Shown here piece after piece: positions 1-12,578 of a stretch of DNA of 64,000 nucleotides (the first letter of the stretch is position 1; every line of letters begins with the position of its first letter). A program made the position numbers and the translations under genes. The notes under the pieces are model-generated. The model was not told the origin of the DNA. It saw only the letters and a list, made by a program, of their open reading frames with translations, and ran no database searches. The DNA comes from Caprella mutica (Eukaryota > Arthropoda > Malacostraca > Amphipoda > Caprellidae): contig CANNZV010000932.1 in assembly GCA_947561585.1 (NCBI GenBank), positions 186,001-250,000 of the forward strand, given 5' to 3'.

Positions 1-599
1 ACGTCTTATTGGAGTAACTGGCAACTTGAGCACAATTCGAATCTACTGAAATTCATATTTATGTTTGAAAAACATTGCTTATTTGTTTTATTTCTTTACT
101 TTCTAACTTAGATCTCATTTTTCAGAAGATTTTAACTGTGACTCTTTGAAGGAAATCTTTGAATTAGGTAATCTTAAATTCTTATAAAAATGGAAAGGAA
201 TGGTGAATCTATCTATAAAGTTCTTTAATTTTAACGAATGCATGCATAAAATATATTTTTTCAACTTTAAATCAAAATATTACCGAAATTAAAATTTATT
301 CGGGTTGAATTATTGAAGGATAAATGATATTAAAAATGGTAAAAATATATCAAAGTTAAAATGTATTCCAAATTCCCTAATAGAAGATCTAACCGCAGTC
401 GTCCACCATCACGCCCTACCATCTCACTATATTTTATGAGCTTCCTATGGACACTTACAGTAGTAGTACAGTGACTTTCTGTGATTGTAAGTTCTTGCAC
501 CAATAAACAATTAAATTCTTCATTTTATTGAGATTGGAATCTCCCATCCAATCTAAAGCAGCGAAACAAACATAAGCTTTGTTTTGTTTCCCATTACAG
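1..599. other. AT-rich sequence with no recognisable gene
   Basis: No convincing coding frame, RNA gene or repeat is visible. The last 25 bases form a pyrimidine-rich tract ending in ATTACAG, read here as the splice acceptor of the candidate exon that follows. Confidence 0.5.
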
Positions 600-694
600 T
601 CTCTACAAACAGAGAGGGAGAAGGTAGGTATGGAGATGAGGGGCACTCACTTTATGGAATACTGCAAACAAAAGAGGAGCTCAGCAATACTGAG
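600..694 (+). CDS. candidate internal exon, protein not recognised
   Basis: The segment follows a strong acceptor (a T-rich tract then CCATTACAG at 590-599) and ends at a near-consensus donor, GAG followed by GTATGT at 695-700. It is open throughout: two bases that finish a split codon, then 31 codons, ending in phase 0. The peptide is charged, beginning STNREGEGRYGDEGHSLYG and ending in KEELSNTE. A second donor, GAAG followed by GTAGGT at 624, would cut the exon to 24 nt and leave phase 1. Either form joins in frame to the candidate exon after 1003, but in a different reading frame. I do not recognise the protein. Any upstream exons would lie outside the window. The splice sites are seen directly; the gene model is inference. 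Confidence 0.33.
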
Positions 695-717
695 GTATGT
701 ACAATAAGTAGTGAACT

Positions 718-888
718 GCAACAAGTCCCCAAATCTCTTCACACCAACTACAACAAGTCCCTAAATTTCTTCACACCAACTGAAACGAGTTCCCAAATCC
801 CTTCACACCAACAAGTCCACAAATCCCTTCACACCAACAAGTCCCCAAATCTCTCTACACACAAGTATCAAAATCTCTTCACACCAAC
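718..888. repeat. 26-32 bp minisatellite, about 6 copies
   Basis: Degenerate copies built on ACAAGTCCCCAAATCTCTTC plus ACACCAA repeat head to tail. The unit length is variable and not a multiple of three. The array lies inside the intron proposed between 694 and 1004. The open frame running through it is best read as repeat-derived. Confidence 0.8.
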
Positions 889-1003
889 TTTTTCACTAGC
901 GACATTCACTCATCAGTTTGGCGTAAGTTTGTCCGAGTGGACAGGCAGTGTGCGATGTATAAGTTATAGAGTGGACAGCACACAGGACATGGTTTGTATT
1001 TAG

Positions 1004-1224
1004 CAGGAGACACTCCAAGAACTTTGGCATGGACACAACATTACGGATGTCACTTCACCAAAGGAAGCATTTTGTCACCACGAACTATTCCGATGAAGAA
1101 CTTGTGGCCAGATCTGCAGATGACGGCAAAATATCAGAATGAATTCTCTGTGCAAGAGTGTAGGAATATTGATTTGTTGAGCGCTCTGAATAAGTTCCTA
1201 AGTCAATCAAAACATTCTTTTTAA
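1004..1224 (+). CDS. candidate terminal exon, protein not recognised
   Basis: The segment follows TTTGTATTTAGCAG, a tandem acceptor (TAG or CAG). If exon 600-694 is used, phase 0 continues as ETLQELWHGHNITDVTSPKE and stops at TGA 1094-1096. If the shorter 600-623 exon is used (phase 1), reading continues in another frame as GDTPRTLAWTQHYGCHFTKG and stays open to TAA at 1222-1224, including NLWPDLQMTAKYQNEF. Both frames have protein-like composition and base content above the surroundings. No domain is recognised. No clear AATAAA lies just downstream; AGTAAA near 1238 is a weak substitute. Only transcript data can say which frame, if either, is used. Confidence 0.33.
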
Positions 1225-1290
1225 AAACTGTTTTCATAGTAAAGTGGATTATTTTTGTGTGAATTTGTATATTTATATACCATTTTCACG

Positions 1291-1430
1291 GGTTATTTTA
1301 ATTGGTATCCATGATACCTGCAAGTATCATGGATACCAATTAAACTAACGAGTTAAATAATAATATAAATATATCTTTTTCTCATATGATCGAAAACGTT
1401 GGACTGTCCAATTATTCGTAACTTAGCCTA
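1291..1430. mobile_element. fold-back element remnant with 20-bp perfect hairpin
   Basis: Arms at 1298-1317 and 1324-1343 (TTAATTGGTATCCATGATAC and its exact complement) flank a 6-nt loop. To the right, 1389-1430 matches the terminal sequence of the GGGTAAG family (gatcgaaaacgttgg then gtccaattattcg). The left terminus is not recognisable. Confidence 0.65.
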
Positions 1431-1689
1431 GATATATCAAATAAATCCCTATGAAGATGCATTGCCTTTACGACCAAGAGAACTGTCACCGATAATGTGT
1501 CTCTATAACAACCAGCAATAAACACTTTTTACCAACAAAACTTGAGTCCAAGCCACTAACAGTTAGCGTGACAGTCTCTAATATTTATGTCTAATGACTT
1601 GCCTCTGGAAGTGATGGCCTGTCGTGTACACATAATGAATACTTTAGAGCAATACAACACTTTTTAGGCATTGGCCATGCTGAAAAGTT

Positions 1690-1880
1690 AGTGAAATAAA
1701 AACTGTTCCACATTTTCGGTCGTATATGAAAGAAATATTTAATGATGATTATATATTTAGTTAAATTAATTGGTAATTATATGATACCTTCAGTTATCAT
1801 GGATTTACCAATTGAAATGGAAATTTAATATAAGCATTATACATTTTTTCTTAAATAATTGGAAATGTGAAACCGAAATA
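1690..1880. mobile_element. diverged copy of the same fold-back element
   Basis: CTGTTCCACATTTTCGGTCG at 1703-1722 is the left inner end. An imperfect version of the ATGGATACCAATT hairpin lies at 1764-1818. An inverted, decayed match (ggaaatgtgaaaccg) lies near 1861-1875. Outer termini are lost. Confidence 0.55.
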
Positions 1881-1884
1881 CATA

Positions 1885-4190
1885 CTTTAATACAATAATG
1901 CTAGGTGATCATTTTCAAATACTCAAACAATTTCAATTTTTATAGGTTTTTCTTCCTGTTCTTTCTTATTCGAATGCATTCTTCGAATTGTGACACCACT
2001 TTGCTAGTGGCGATAATGACCAATTTAAAGGTTTTCAAGTCGATAAATTAACTAAGCAATTCATAGCTTTAATGGAATAAGGTCGTAAATTTTCCAGAAA
2101 TGTGTTTGAGCTTGTTAAATGGGACAATAATTGCGCTCTCTGAGCTTTACTTTGCTTCAAAAGATCTTCAAAAAATCTCACCATCCCAAATGGTGAGATT
2201 TGTAAAGAGTGTAGTTAAAACCAATAATTTTTGGCAATAAGTGAATGACTAAAAAATTATGATAAATTGAAGGTAGACCTATTAGTTGAAAAAAAGACTT
2301 TGAAAATAACAAGTAGAGGTCTTCTCTTCCATATCAATTGTGAATTTGATTAAATGGATCTATGATTTACCTCTTTTTTTCTTATAACCATATCAATCAT
2401 TAGGTTTTTGAAAATGTTATTCTGTTGGTATAATTCTATAATTCTTATATTATTGGTATTAATTGTGTGACTTAATAAAGTCACCCATAAAGATTAATAA
2501 ATAAATTTAGTAATCATTATTCACTCTACACAGTTTCATCTCACTGATTTCTGAAGGAAGTTTGTCCACATCTGAGAGTGTGGCGGTCTCTCCTAGGCAG
2601 GATATTGCCAAACTTTGGAGACTGGTCAAGTAATGGACATTCGGTGTTATTGAGATAATTTAGTCTATTCAAGAGGTAAACAAATATGGACAATGACTCA
2701 GTCTCAAACTTAGTATTCTAAGTTATAATTTGATCATTTAGTAGTCGGGATTATAAATCAATTTTATTCAGGTTCTAATGAGCAGCAAGCACTAAACTTT
2801 TATAAACACTATATTATATATTATTCTCTCAAGCTAGTTCTTACAAATATAATAGTACCACAAGGACAAAATTGAACTGAAGTATCCATGGAAACAAAAA
2901 ATATCAATCTATGGCCTAACCATAATTGGTTATGCCATGTTGGTTAATCTCCATAGCGAATCATTGAACTTGTAACCTTAAAGATATTATACTAAAAAAC
3001 TTATCCGCAATGAGCAATATTTTAAAAACTATATTTTTAGTCGTGGTATCCTTTAAATTTCAAACCTAAGAGGTACAAAGCTTATTCAATTTCATAAAAT
3101 GAAAAACTATAATGAATTTCCTAAGATCCAAAGATAAATTCTGCAAAGAATTTATATTTCTGTCACATAATTTCTGTCAATTAAAACAGATTTCTTATTC
3201 ATTCGCTTTTTTGCAAACGAAATTTATAAGAGTGTATTATTAAACTATATATCTTATGTCCAATTTCATCTGTAACTCTTGATATTCTCCTAATTAGTAA
3301 TTTATTTTGTATGATGTAGAGCAGGCAGATGTTTTTACCATCAGATCCTGTAATTGATTCTCACATACGAGATGCAAGTCCGTACCTGTCGTCCACAATA
3401 AACTATCATCAGCTTTATCATTTATTGCTTTTTGTCATTTCCAAATACCATCATATTATCATCGAGATTTAATTAGATAATCTGCAGCCAAATACTTGTG
3501 TGTTTTCGTCAAATAATGGAATAAAAAATGAGCTTTTCTGGTGCAGTGCCAATGTGTTTTCAAAACACTTCTACAATCTCACAACATTTTATTGATTGAT
3601 TTATTCTCTACCGCTGAAAATGTGGTATCAGTCACCGTGGACTTTTACCTCAGTGATATTATCTCCCAGCTGATAATTAATAAACTATTGAAGCTGTTTT
3701 GGTAATTCTCTGTCAAAATAAGCCTATGAAAAATGAGCCTACCAATTTGGGGAAAAGTGTTGATTTTAGCGATGCTGGACAGAGTATTTATTTTGCATGA
3801 AGTGGATGACGGATGTCGCTAACAGGGACGGAATGAGAGTGAATATCTGCCAATCTTGCAATATCTAATAATTGTAATAAAGAATAAAATACTGATATCA
3901 GAAAACAATTACAAAAACTTCATATTCATTAAATTTATTACTGTAATTACAGACACATTTGTAAGTGGATGCTTCAACTTACATAATACGACCAACAAAA
4001 TCAAATGGACTTCGAGTCAAGGAAATATTTTGATAACTTCGAAAAACTTTAAATTTTTCGAGTGATTTTAGAAACGGTAAATAAATTTCAGTAAAATTTG
4101 TAACGCCATTTCCTGCCTACTATTACAGTAATAATAAATTCATTTCAGTAAAATAAAAAGGAAAATAAACAGATCTTTATAAATTTTTCA
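1885..4190. other. AT-rich sequence, nothing recognised
   Basis: Both strands are rich in stop codons. The short open frame at 3856-4065 is AT-rich and has no supporting splice or start context. Confidence 0.45.
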
Positions 4191-4948
4191 TGTATCCAAT
4201 CTTCAGGAGTTCATGTCGCACGCCTTAGCTTTTCTAGGCGTGTATCCAATCATCAGGAGTTCATATCTCACCCCTTAGCTTTTCTAGGCGTGTATCCAAT
4301 CTTCAGGAGTTCATATCTCACCCTTAGCTTTTCTAGGCGTGTATCCAATCTTCAAGAGTTCATATCTCACCCTTAGCTTTTCTAGGCGTGTATCCAATCT
4401 TCAGGAGTTCATATCTCACCCTTAGCTTTTCTAGGCGTGTATCCAATCTTCAGGAGTTCATATCTCACCCCTTAGCTTTTCTAGGCGTGTATCCAATCTT
4501 CAGGAGTTCATATCTCACCCCTTAGCTTTTCTAGGCGTGTATCCAATCTTCAGGAGTTCATATCTCACCCCTTAGCTTTTCTAGGCGTGTATCCAATCTT
4601 CAGGAGTTCATATCTCACCCATTAGCTTTTCTAGGCGTGTATCCAATCTTCAGGAGTTCATATCTCACCCCTTAGCTTTTCTAGGCGTGTATCCAATCTT
4701 CAGGAGTTCATATCTCACCCCTTAGCTTTTCTAGGCGTGTATCCAATCTTCAGGAGTTCATATCTCACCCATTAGCTTTTCTAGGCGTGTATCCAATCTT
4801 CAGGAGTTCATATCTCACCCTTAGCTTTTCTAGGCGTGTATCCAATCTTCAGGAGTTCATATCTCACCCCTTAGCTTTTCTAGGCGTGTATCCAATCTTC
4901 AGGAGTTCATATCTCACCCTTAGCTTTTCTAGGCGTGTATCAATCTAC
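4191..4948. repeat. 50-bp minisatellite, 15 copies plus a partial
   Basis: The unit starts TGTATCCAATCTTCAGGAGT and ends CTTTTCTAGGCG. Copies start at 4191, 4241, 4291, 4340, 4389, 4438, 4488 and then about every 50 bp to 4887, with a truncated copy at 4936. Units are 49 or 50 bp, differing in a CCCTT/CCCCTT run. A CCCATT variant occurs in two copies three units apart (9th and 12th). The first copy is the most diverged. The unit is not a multiple of three, so its open frame is not a gene. Confidence 0.95.
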
Positions 4949-5689
4949 GCCCGAATGACCTGTCTTTAACAAACGTGTCGAGAGTAGCTATTGAGATCAT
5001 CTTGAGGTCAGTGGCGTAGAATCAGTCAAGAGGGAAGGTTGGAGACTCTCCTCTACCGTCAATTTTTGTAGATCTTTCTCTCACTCAAAAATATGCCTTT
5101 CCAATGAGTTTACGAATTATTTATGGGATGAAATACAAATAAAATTTCAAAAGTCTTTTACTAATATTTCATTCATATCTTTATGCTCTTTCACCATATC
5201 CCAGTTCTTTTTAACGCCGTCAATATGATAAAAACGAACAAAAATATATTTCCAAGTTTAATATGGAATTGTCGTATACTTATATAACAGTTACAGAGAA
5301 AAAAAATAATGGTGCAGCCATTCATTCAAAATTAAGAGGGGGCTTAAAATACTGTGGCAAATAGTAAAGATAAAGTAAAGCTATAGTAAATAAATTGAAA
5401 AATAATGTATAAAACCTCATTACCCGCAGTATATTTGGTATGATAAAAATAAGATCAGTTCTAGCCTTATTATTTTAATAATTTAATTTCCGATTCAACA
5501 GAGCAGGAAACACACTCACAAACTTTGCATATTCTTAACCTGATATTCCTAACATATTTCAAAAATGCTCTAAGGTAAATAAATACATATATAGGTAAAT
5601 TGCACTGAAGAAAAAATTTTCAAGTACATATTGCATCTGTAAAATATTGTTTAAAGAGATTATGCAGTTGGCAATGGTGCCCTGGAATG
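4949..5689. other. unique AT-rich sequence, no gene seen
   Basis: No repeat structure or convincing coding frame. A short GC-richer patch near 4950-5060 follows the array. Confidence 0.4.
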
Positions 5690-6420
5690 AGAATGAAGGA
5701 GGAGGAGAGTGTTAAACCGGCATGCAGAGTTGTGTTAGAAAGGGGGGAGGGGGGCATTGATTTACTCTTTCTCCGTAAGGGGGCTACAGACGTAGATATT
5801 TCCTCAGCATCTCGGCTGTAAATTTTAAATAGGAGGAGTTTGGAAGACAACAATAATTCCAGTGCGGCTTTTGAATGTGGGCGGAGTCACCGCGAGTCCG
5901 GGTATTGGCGGATTTATTTGTGTTTGGGAGGTTACTGGGAGTTGAGTGGACGTGCCCGGGCATGCGCTTACTGATGCTTTGTTTTTGTTTAGAAGAAAAT
6001 ATGCATCAGGTACAGGCTTTGAATTTGCTACCCGAACATCTGGGGCATGAAATTGTTTTACGAAAGAAATAACGAAGTACTGCCTATGAAGCTTTGTGAA
6101 ATTTTTTAGTTTTAATCAGTAACATTTATTATCAAACAAACCTTAACGTATTATTATTTTTGTTTACCAAATCAGCTTTCTGTCAATCTTAAGTGTAAGA
6201 CACCTTCATTAGCTGGATAACTTGATTAAATGTTCCAATCAATATATTACCGATGGTTCATCCGAATCACTCATTCGACTTCTCTTCTATCGATTAATAA
6301 GAAAAAGAGGAGCGGAGGGGGATGGGGCGGTTGCACTTGAACAGCTGATCATATTATTATTACAGCGGTTGGTTTGGTAGGACTATTACGGCTGCGGCTG
6401 TGTTTGGTACTGATGAAAAT
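5690..6420. other. GC- and G-rich block, possible promoter or old repeat
   Basis: This block stands out from the AT-rich surroundings. It has G runs at 5739-5755, GTGGGCGGAGTCACC at about 5877-5891, CpG-containing sequence to 5970, and another G-rich stretch at 6307-6420. The section 5728-5795 matches the reverse complement of 33795-33865 (shared AAGGGGGCTACAG, a GGGGGG run, AGTTGTGTT), so at least part is a dispersed repeat. A 65-codon frame at 5875-6072 has no supporting evidence. A promoter role is only a possibility. Confidence 0.35.
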
Positions 6421-6763
6421 TTAACGTTTAAAATAATGTTGGACAAAAGAAAGAATATGTATGGAGGATTACATTTAATATCAACCGAGATATAACTTAT
6501 TTCATATTGATCACATCGTATCCTGAATCAAAACTAAACAACTTTTCATCAGATGGTTGCCATGACAAAACAACCCCATGGAATGTTATTTCCCTCTATT
6601 TTGACTGTGTTGATAAAATGTAAGTTCAATGCTAGCTCAGTAGGCTCAGTGGACGACAAACAAAGATGTTATCTGCGGTAGGCCTAAATATCTCAGCGTG
6701 AGGTCAGTGATAATAAACCACAAATTTTATTGCAAAACAACGGAGCCTTTTGAAGAATGTAGA

Positions 6764-7885
6764 GCAAAGCCACCTGAATGATATCATGACCTGCCCATTG
6801 AGTGGTAAAGCCACCTAAAGGATGTCATGACCTGCTCATTGAGTGGTATAACCACCTAACGCATGTCATGACCTGCTCATTGAGTGGTAAAGCCACCTAA
6901 AGGATGTCATGACCTGCTCATTGAGTGGTTTAGCCACCTAACGCATGTCATGACCTGCTCATTGAGTGGTAAAGCCACCTAAATGATGCAATGACCGGCT
7001 CATTGAATGATAGAGCCACCTAAAGGATGCCATGACCTGTTCATTGAGTGGTAAGCCACCTAACGCATGTCATGACTTGCTCATTGAGTGGTAAAGCCAC
7101 CTAAATGATGCAATGACCGGCTCATTGAGTGATAGAGCCACCTAAAGGATGCCATGACCTGTTCATTGAGTGGTAAGCCACCTAACGCATGTCATGACCT
7201 TCTCATTGAGTGGTAAAGCCACCTAAATGATGCAATGACCGGCTCATTGAGTGATAGAGCCACCTAAAGGATGCTATGACCTGTTCATTGAGTGGTAAAG
7301 TTGCCTAAAGGATGCAATGACCTGCTCATTGACGGATAAAGCCACCTGAAGGATGTCATGACCTACTCATTGAATGGTAAAGCCACATAAAGAATGGCAT
7401 GACCTGCTCATTGAGTGGTAAAGCCACCTAAAGAATATCTTGACCTGCTCATTGAGAGGTAAAGCCACCTAAAGGATGTCATGACCTGCTCATTGAGAGG
7501 TAAAGCCACCTAAAGGATGGCATGACCTGTTCATTGAGTGGTAAAGCTGCCTAAAGGATGCAATGACCTGCTCATTGATGGATAAAGCCACCTGAAGGAT
7601 GTCATGACCTACTCATTGAGTGGTAAAGCCACCTAAAGAATATATTGACCTGCTCATTGAGAGGTAAAGCCACCTAAAGAATATCTTGACCTGCTCATTG
7701 AGAGGTAAAGCCACCTAAATGATGACATTACCAAATCATAGAGTGGTAAAGCCACGTAAAGGATGTCATGAACTGCTCATTGAGTGGTAAGGCCATCTAA
7801 AGGATGTCATGACCTGCTCATTGAGTGGTAAAGCCACCTAAAGAATGTCATGACCTGCTCATTGAGAGGTAAAAGCCACCTGAAA
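6764..7885. repeat. 41-bp minisatellite, about 27 copies, with higher-order structure
   Basis: The unit is close to GTCATGACCTGCTCATTGAG followed by TGGTAAAGCCACCTAAAGGAT. A three-unit block marked by AAATGATGCAATGACCGG recurs at 6981, 7103 and 7225, exactly 122 bp apart. A further segment marked by GGATAAAGCCACCTGAAGG recurs 246 bp (six units) apart near 7333 and 7579. Stops occur in all frames; not coding. Confidence 0.95.
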
Positions 7886-10190
7886 GAGACATATTATTTT
7901 AGCGAATTAATAATAATTTTATTAAACTTGAAAAATTAGATGACGTCAAGTAATTGTAATTAGAAAAAATAGCTATTTTCGATATCCAACCAACCATACG
8001 AGGAAGAAAAATTAAAATAATTCACAAATAGAAAAACCATTTCGAGCTTTCGATGAGTTAAAAAAGGTAGTAAAAAGAGCTATGAAGCCAACCTCAAACA
8101 TTTTGAGAATAAAATAGCGTTGTGACAAGTCATTTTCTGGCTGATGAACTCAGCATTTAGGATTTTCCGAATCTTTTGTAGTGGCCTAGGTTTGAAATAG
8201 AACTTTCACTGGGTTTTGGAGAGTCTTTTTAATGGTGCTCTCATGGAAGGTCCAGAGGATATTCTTGTCTTTCAAACGGAGTAACAATCTCATATTAATT
8301 AGCCAGAGATTGTCCGCTTTGGGGAAGTACTTTGACAATGTACTTAAACTGGAACACACAGACATTTTTAGGGGGATTTTGTGGCAACTTAGGAAAAATC
8401 ATTCATGAAAACAGTTGTGAAATTGAAATTTTCATGGGAAAATTAACTTAAAATTATTGACACATAATTCACTACTTTGTGAGTCACTCAAAACTTGTAC
8501 ATTGAAATGATATTTCATTTTTATATTTTCGTAAATTGTCTAAGTGATATGTATTAAAGATTTTTATTTAGCAAAGCTACAAAGAATAACAGATTATTTT
8601 ATAATACCCAATTTTCTGATGCTGTGCCAATGCATAATTAAACGTGAAGCTGCATATCAACAAAATACTTTGAAATCAAAGCGAACGAAGACACAAACTC
8701 TATTTTGAGTTCATGTTCCAAACGATAGGAAATGTTTAGGTGTTCATAAAGCAGACACATTATGATGAGTCTATACAGACAAATATGGGCGAAGTTGAGC
8801 AGTTAGTCCCTATTTACACGTTCTCCGGAGCTTATTGGAAGATTATCAAAAGCTTGAGGATAAGTTGGGTCTTTAGTTGTAAGCTCTAGCTCCAAAATAA
8901 CTTCGATATTCCACGCGCACTTTTGTCTATTTACTCTTTAGGTTATTTAGATTGCAATTTGAGCAGATGTGGAAAGTTGTCTGGCAACGTAATTTAAATT
9001 CATGATATATTATAGATAATCCGCACTCAAAATGAAAACTAAATGATGGAATTATATAGGTAAAAATAATCAACGTAATTTTTTCCTATGAGAAGCTTTT
9101 TGGAATGAATATAAATGAACATTTTAATTATATTTTCTAATTTGCTAAACTAACTTTTCTCTACCTCTGACTATCCTGAAACTGAGTTTCCATAAATCCC
9201 ATAATATCATCTGTACCTATTCTGAAAAATCATATTTTTGAACTAAACACAATGAACCATTCTATCTAAAGCCAATATAAAAATTACCCTCCCCTCAGTC
9301 TCTACTACCAATAAACACCTGAATTTATAGCTCAATAGTAATTTCGAGCTAATCTGAAAAAGCTGATGGTTCCTCCCTCCCCATACGAAAAAGTTTGGTG
9401 GAGAATCTTCATAAAAATGTCTGTCGAAGAAAACAGATTCCTTCCGTAGTTTCGGTAATGGTTCTGTTTAGAAAGAATGCCAGCCAGGAACTTCGTGTTA
9501 TTTCTCTGATATTATTCCAATATTGCTAAGATAATTGATGTTTTCGAATGAGGAAGAAAAAATTGAGAAAATGGATATGATTCCTATTTTCAGAAATATT
9601 TTTTAAAGATAATGAATTTCCTTACGTATTTTGTTCTTTGGGACAATTGATTCATACAAAAACTTTGGTATGATTCATATTGATTGGATCATTGGCTTTT
9701 GGTTAGTTTAGTAATTTTGGACTTCTGAGGTTTGCTTTCATTATTCTTACTCTATAATTATAACAATAACAAATTTTTAATAAATATATGATTATGGAGT
9801 CGAATATTTCGTAAGATATATCATCAATGTAGCTAGATAAATATTTTGAATTTAATTTGATATGAGTGGGTTGCCGTTTGCATATGTTGCCGTTCGTACA
9901 TAAGTGAGAAAAAAGTTTAATCCATTAATACTTAAACATTGAGTATCTTCGGAACCCCCTCTAAAGCAGTGCATAAGAAATGAGTTGCAAGTTAAGGCCT
10001 CTTTCCGACTCTTGTTCTCATCATCTCCTTTTCATCAGAGCTCATAAAGAGAGTATTTTATATACAAATCGGTGAGAAAAATCCTCAGTTGCAGCAGTTG
10101 TGGAGCAGACAATCCTACGCTTCTCGACTCGACAAAAAATTAACAAGAGAAATCACTCTGCAGGAAGCAGTCGAAGAAAACTGAATTAGG
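7886..10190. other. AT-rich sequence, nothing recognised
   Basis: No long frame, tandem array or inverted repeat was seen on either strand. Confidence 0.45.
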
Positions 10191-10197
10191 AAGGCTT

Positions 10198-10325
10198 GAG
10201 AGTATATTAGATACAGTTGAGAGTATCACAGATACACTAAAAAGTACCATTGATACCTTAGAGAGTATCACAGATACACTTAAGAGTATAATAGATACCT
10301 TAGAGAGTATCATTGATACGTTAGC
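10198..10325. repeat. about 21-bp degenerate tandem repeat, 6 copies
   Basis: Copies of GAGAGTATCACAGATACACT and GAGAGTATCATTGATACGTT follow one another. Each unit holds a small near-palindrome (GTATCnnnGATAC). Confidence 0.8.
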
Positions 10326-10678
10326 ATCAATGCCACGCAGTTCAAAGACTGGAAAGGATTATTGAGGGATTCCGTCACCTTTTATAGGCTTTAATGCAAA
10401 TGATCTTCACTGCATCTCAAGATTGTGTTCGGAAGAATGGCAAATTATTGTTAATCTCAAGAAAATTCTAGATGATTCTCCAGAAATGTTTATTTTTAAT
10501 ACTATCTTGAAGTATTTTAAAAACTTTTTATCTATATATCTATTTGGAAATATCGTACAATGGAACAATGACAACATTATGGAAAATGCACTTCTTCCCT
10601 CATATGTAAATATTATTTTAGTTTTACCCCAAATACACTCTTTCAAACTTTAAGATGCATTAAGCAAGAAGTATATTT

Positions 10679-10862
10679 ACTCTTGTTTTGATTAATTCAA
10701 AGTTTTGGGGTGTTTCTCCCTAAGAGTTTTAGTCTGTAGACAATTACTGGGAATCTCCAGGGTAGAAAGTTATCCTCTCTCTCTCTCTCTCTGCATTGCA
10801 TAAATAACTTTTACTGCAAATATTGAAACAAGAGCCACAGTTCTCAAAAATTAAAGAACTTT
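10679..10862. repeat. dispersed repeat, unexpanded copy (partner at 35992-36190)
   Basis: From ACTCTTGTTTTGATTAATTC through GTTTTGGGGTGTTTCTCCC, AATCTCCAGGGTA, a (TC)n run at about 10770-10791 and TGCATTGCATAAATAAC, this is nearly identical to 35992-36190. Here the repeat begins with only the last 18 or so bases of the unit that forms the 49-bp satellite in front of the other copy. The element class is not identified. Confidence 0.85.
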
Positions 10863-11085
10863 TGAACATTTTATTTGCTTAAAACATAAAAGTAGGTGAT
10901 TATTATAAAAGGAAAATATTTGTCATCGTTATAAAAATGAATATCCAATATTTGATTGTAAACAAAAGTACTTGAAATCTTACGAATGTGAATTCTAAAT
11001 GAAACAGTAAAGATCAACTTACGTATTACATAATTAGTAACATTATACAGTCCTTACTAAACTTACTCCATGAAATTCAGAAAAA

Positions 11086-11331
11086 ATTCCAGTCACTTCT
11101 CAATGATAATCCAAAAATTCCTTTCACTTTTCAAAGATAATCCAAAAATTCTAGCCACTTCTAAACGAGAATCTGAAAAAATCCATCCACTTCTTAACGA
11201 TAATCCAAAAATTCCATTCACTTTTCAACGATGATCCAAAAATTCCATTAATTATTTATAGAGAATACGAAAATTCCATTAATTTTTTAACGAGAATCCG
11301 AAATTTTCATCCAGTTTTCAATGAAAATCAT
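11086..11331. repeat. 31-bp degenerate minisatellite, about 8 copies
   Basis: The unit resembles ATTCCATTCACTTTTCAACG followed by ATAATCCAAAA. Divergence between copies suggests an old array. Confidence 0.8.
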
Positions 11332-11518
11332 TACGAAATACGAAAGAAATGTTAGAATTTCTATCCAAAATAGAACCACTATTATCGATGGGAGTTTAGT
11401 ATAAGGATAATAAATCATTGATAATACAATAAAGAAGTGCAATTCATATTTCTATCCCTCTTCAAATTCCTGATAACGTTGATAATAGATCAGGAAGAAA
11501 TAAATAAAATAGATGGTG

Positions 11519-11705
11519 TTAATTCCAAGTTCTGGAACAGTTCCACATTTTCGACCATTGAGTAAATTACGAAATATCGGTCAGTACTTTTATCCTCTGA
11601 AAGCATTTTATCATCCGCAATTTTAACTCATTATTATAATTTTTTTCTCATATGATCTAAATTTATTGAAAAATGAAACCGTCTGATAACTAAAGAACTA
11701 AAAAT
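11519..11705. mobile_element. decayed, possibly composite fold-back element
   Basis: CAGTTCCACATTTTCGACC at 11538-11556 is one family terminus. TTACGAAATATCGGTCAGTA at about 11567-11586 is a second. An inverted partner (CTCATATGATC, then GAAACCGTCTGATAACT) ends near 11695. The double left end suggests one copy inserted into another. Confidence 0.5.
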
Positions 11706-12578
11706 TTTTAAATTTTTAAATTTGAGATACAACCATTTTTTATTTATAATTCAGAATTAATGGAGTGAATCAAAAACAAATTTTACAAAGTTTTCAGTCT
11801 TCGTTTTATTGAAGATGTGAGGCTTCAGACAAAGCTTTTCGAATCAGTTGGACGGAGCTTCCCAAAATTACTTCATTAAACAAAGTGTTTCAATTAGAGA
11901 ATGTGAGAATTAACAAACCCTTTTAGTCGTAAATCTTCTTCTTCAACTTCTAATCTCCATTGTGAGACATCACAAATGTTAATTTGGAAGAAGGTAATCC
12001 TTTTGGTGGGGGCTGCTGGCTTGATTTTATTTATGTTTCCATTTTCTCTGAACTGGCAATTAATTTACTGATGAAATTGATGGAAATGTTGTACCTCAGA
12101 TTAACCAAGTTACATTGTATTATAAAACTATTAGCTAAATCTGATATATTAACGGTTTTACATTAGATCGGGTTTAATAAAATTATGTAGGATTCACCTT
12201 AAATTTAAACCATGATGAATGAAGCTGAAATGAGCATTAATACATAAGATAGGATTAATTTATTTTAGAGCAAACTAATTAAAGAAGGAGAATTTAGCAT
12301 TATTGACACACTCACAGTTCTCGGGTAGTGGATGTTATCTTAATTATTGAAGACTGGGCAATCAGAAACCACTGAAGATCAGATTGGTAAAAAATTGAAA
12401 ACCAACTTTCTAAGTACTTCAAGTCTCCGAGTACAGAGATAAAAATATTTATATGTATTTATTTTCACTCATATAATCACTACATGTTCGAATAAAGGAA
12501 TAATTTTCAAACCTATTAACCCGAACATCAGAGCAATCAATAGGAGTCTTTACCCACTTTATCCTGATTGAAGTCAGG
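11706..12578. other. AT-rich sequence, nothing recognised
   Basis: A 60-codon frame at 11984-12166 has no good splice or start context and AT-driven composition; I do not call it a gene. Confidence 0.4.

Noticed and set aside
4191..4948. CRISPR array (regular 50-bp spacing)
   Set aside because: Repeats are head to tail without unique spacers, in eukaryotic-type sequence.
4787..4969. 60-codon frame with repeated FRSSYLTLSFSRR
   Set aside because: It lies in the 50-bp array; the unit is not a multiple of three and other copies have stops.
5875..6072. 65-codon frame in the GC-rich block
   Set aside because: The high G+C makes open frames likely; no splice sites, domain or Kozak-like context.
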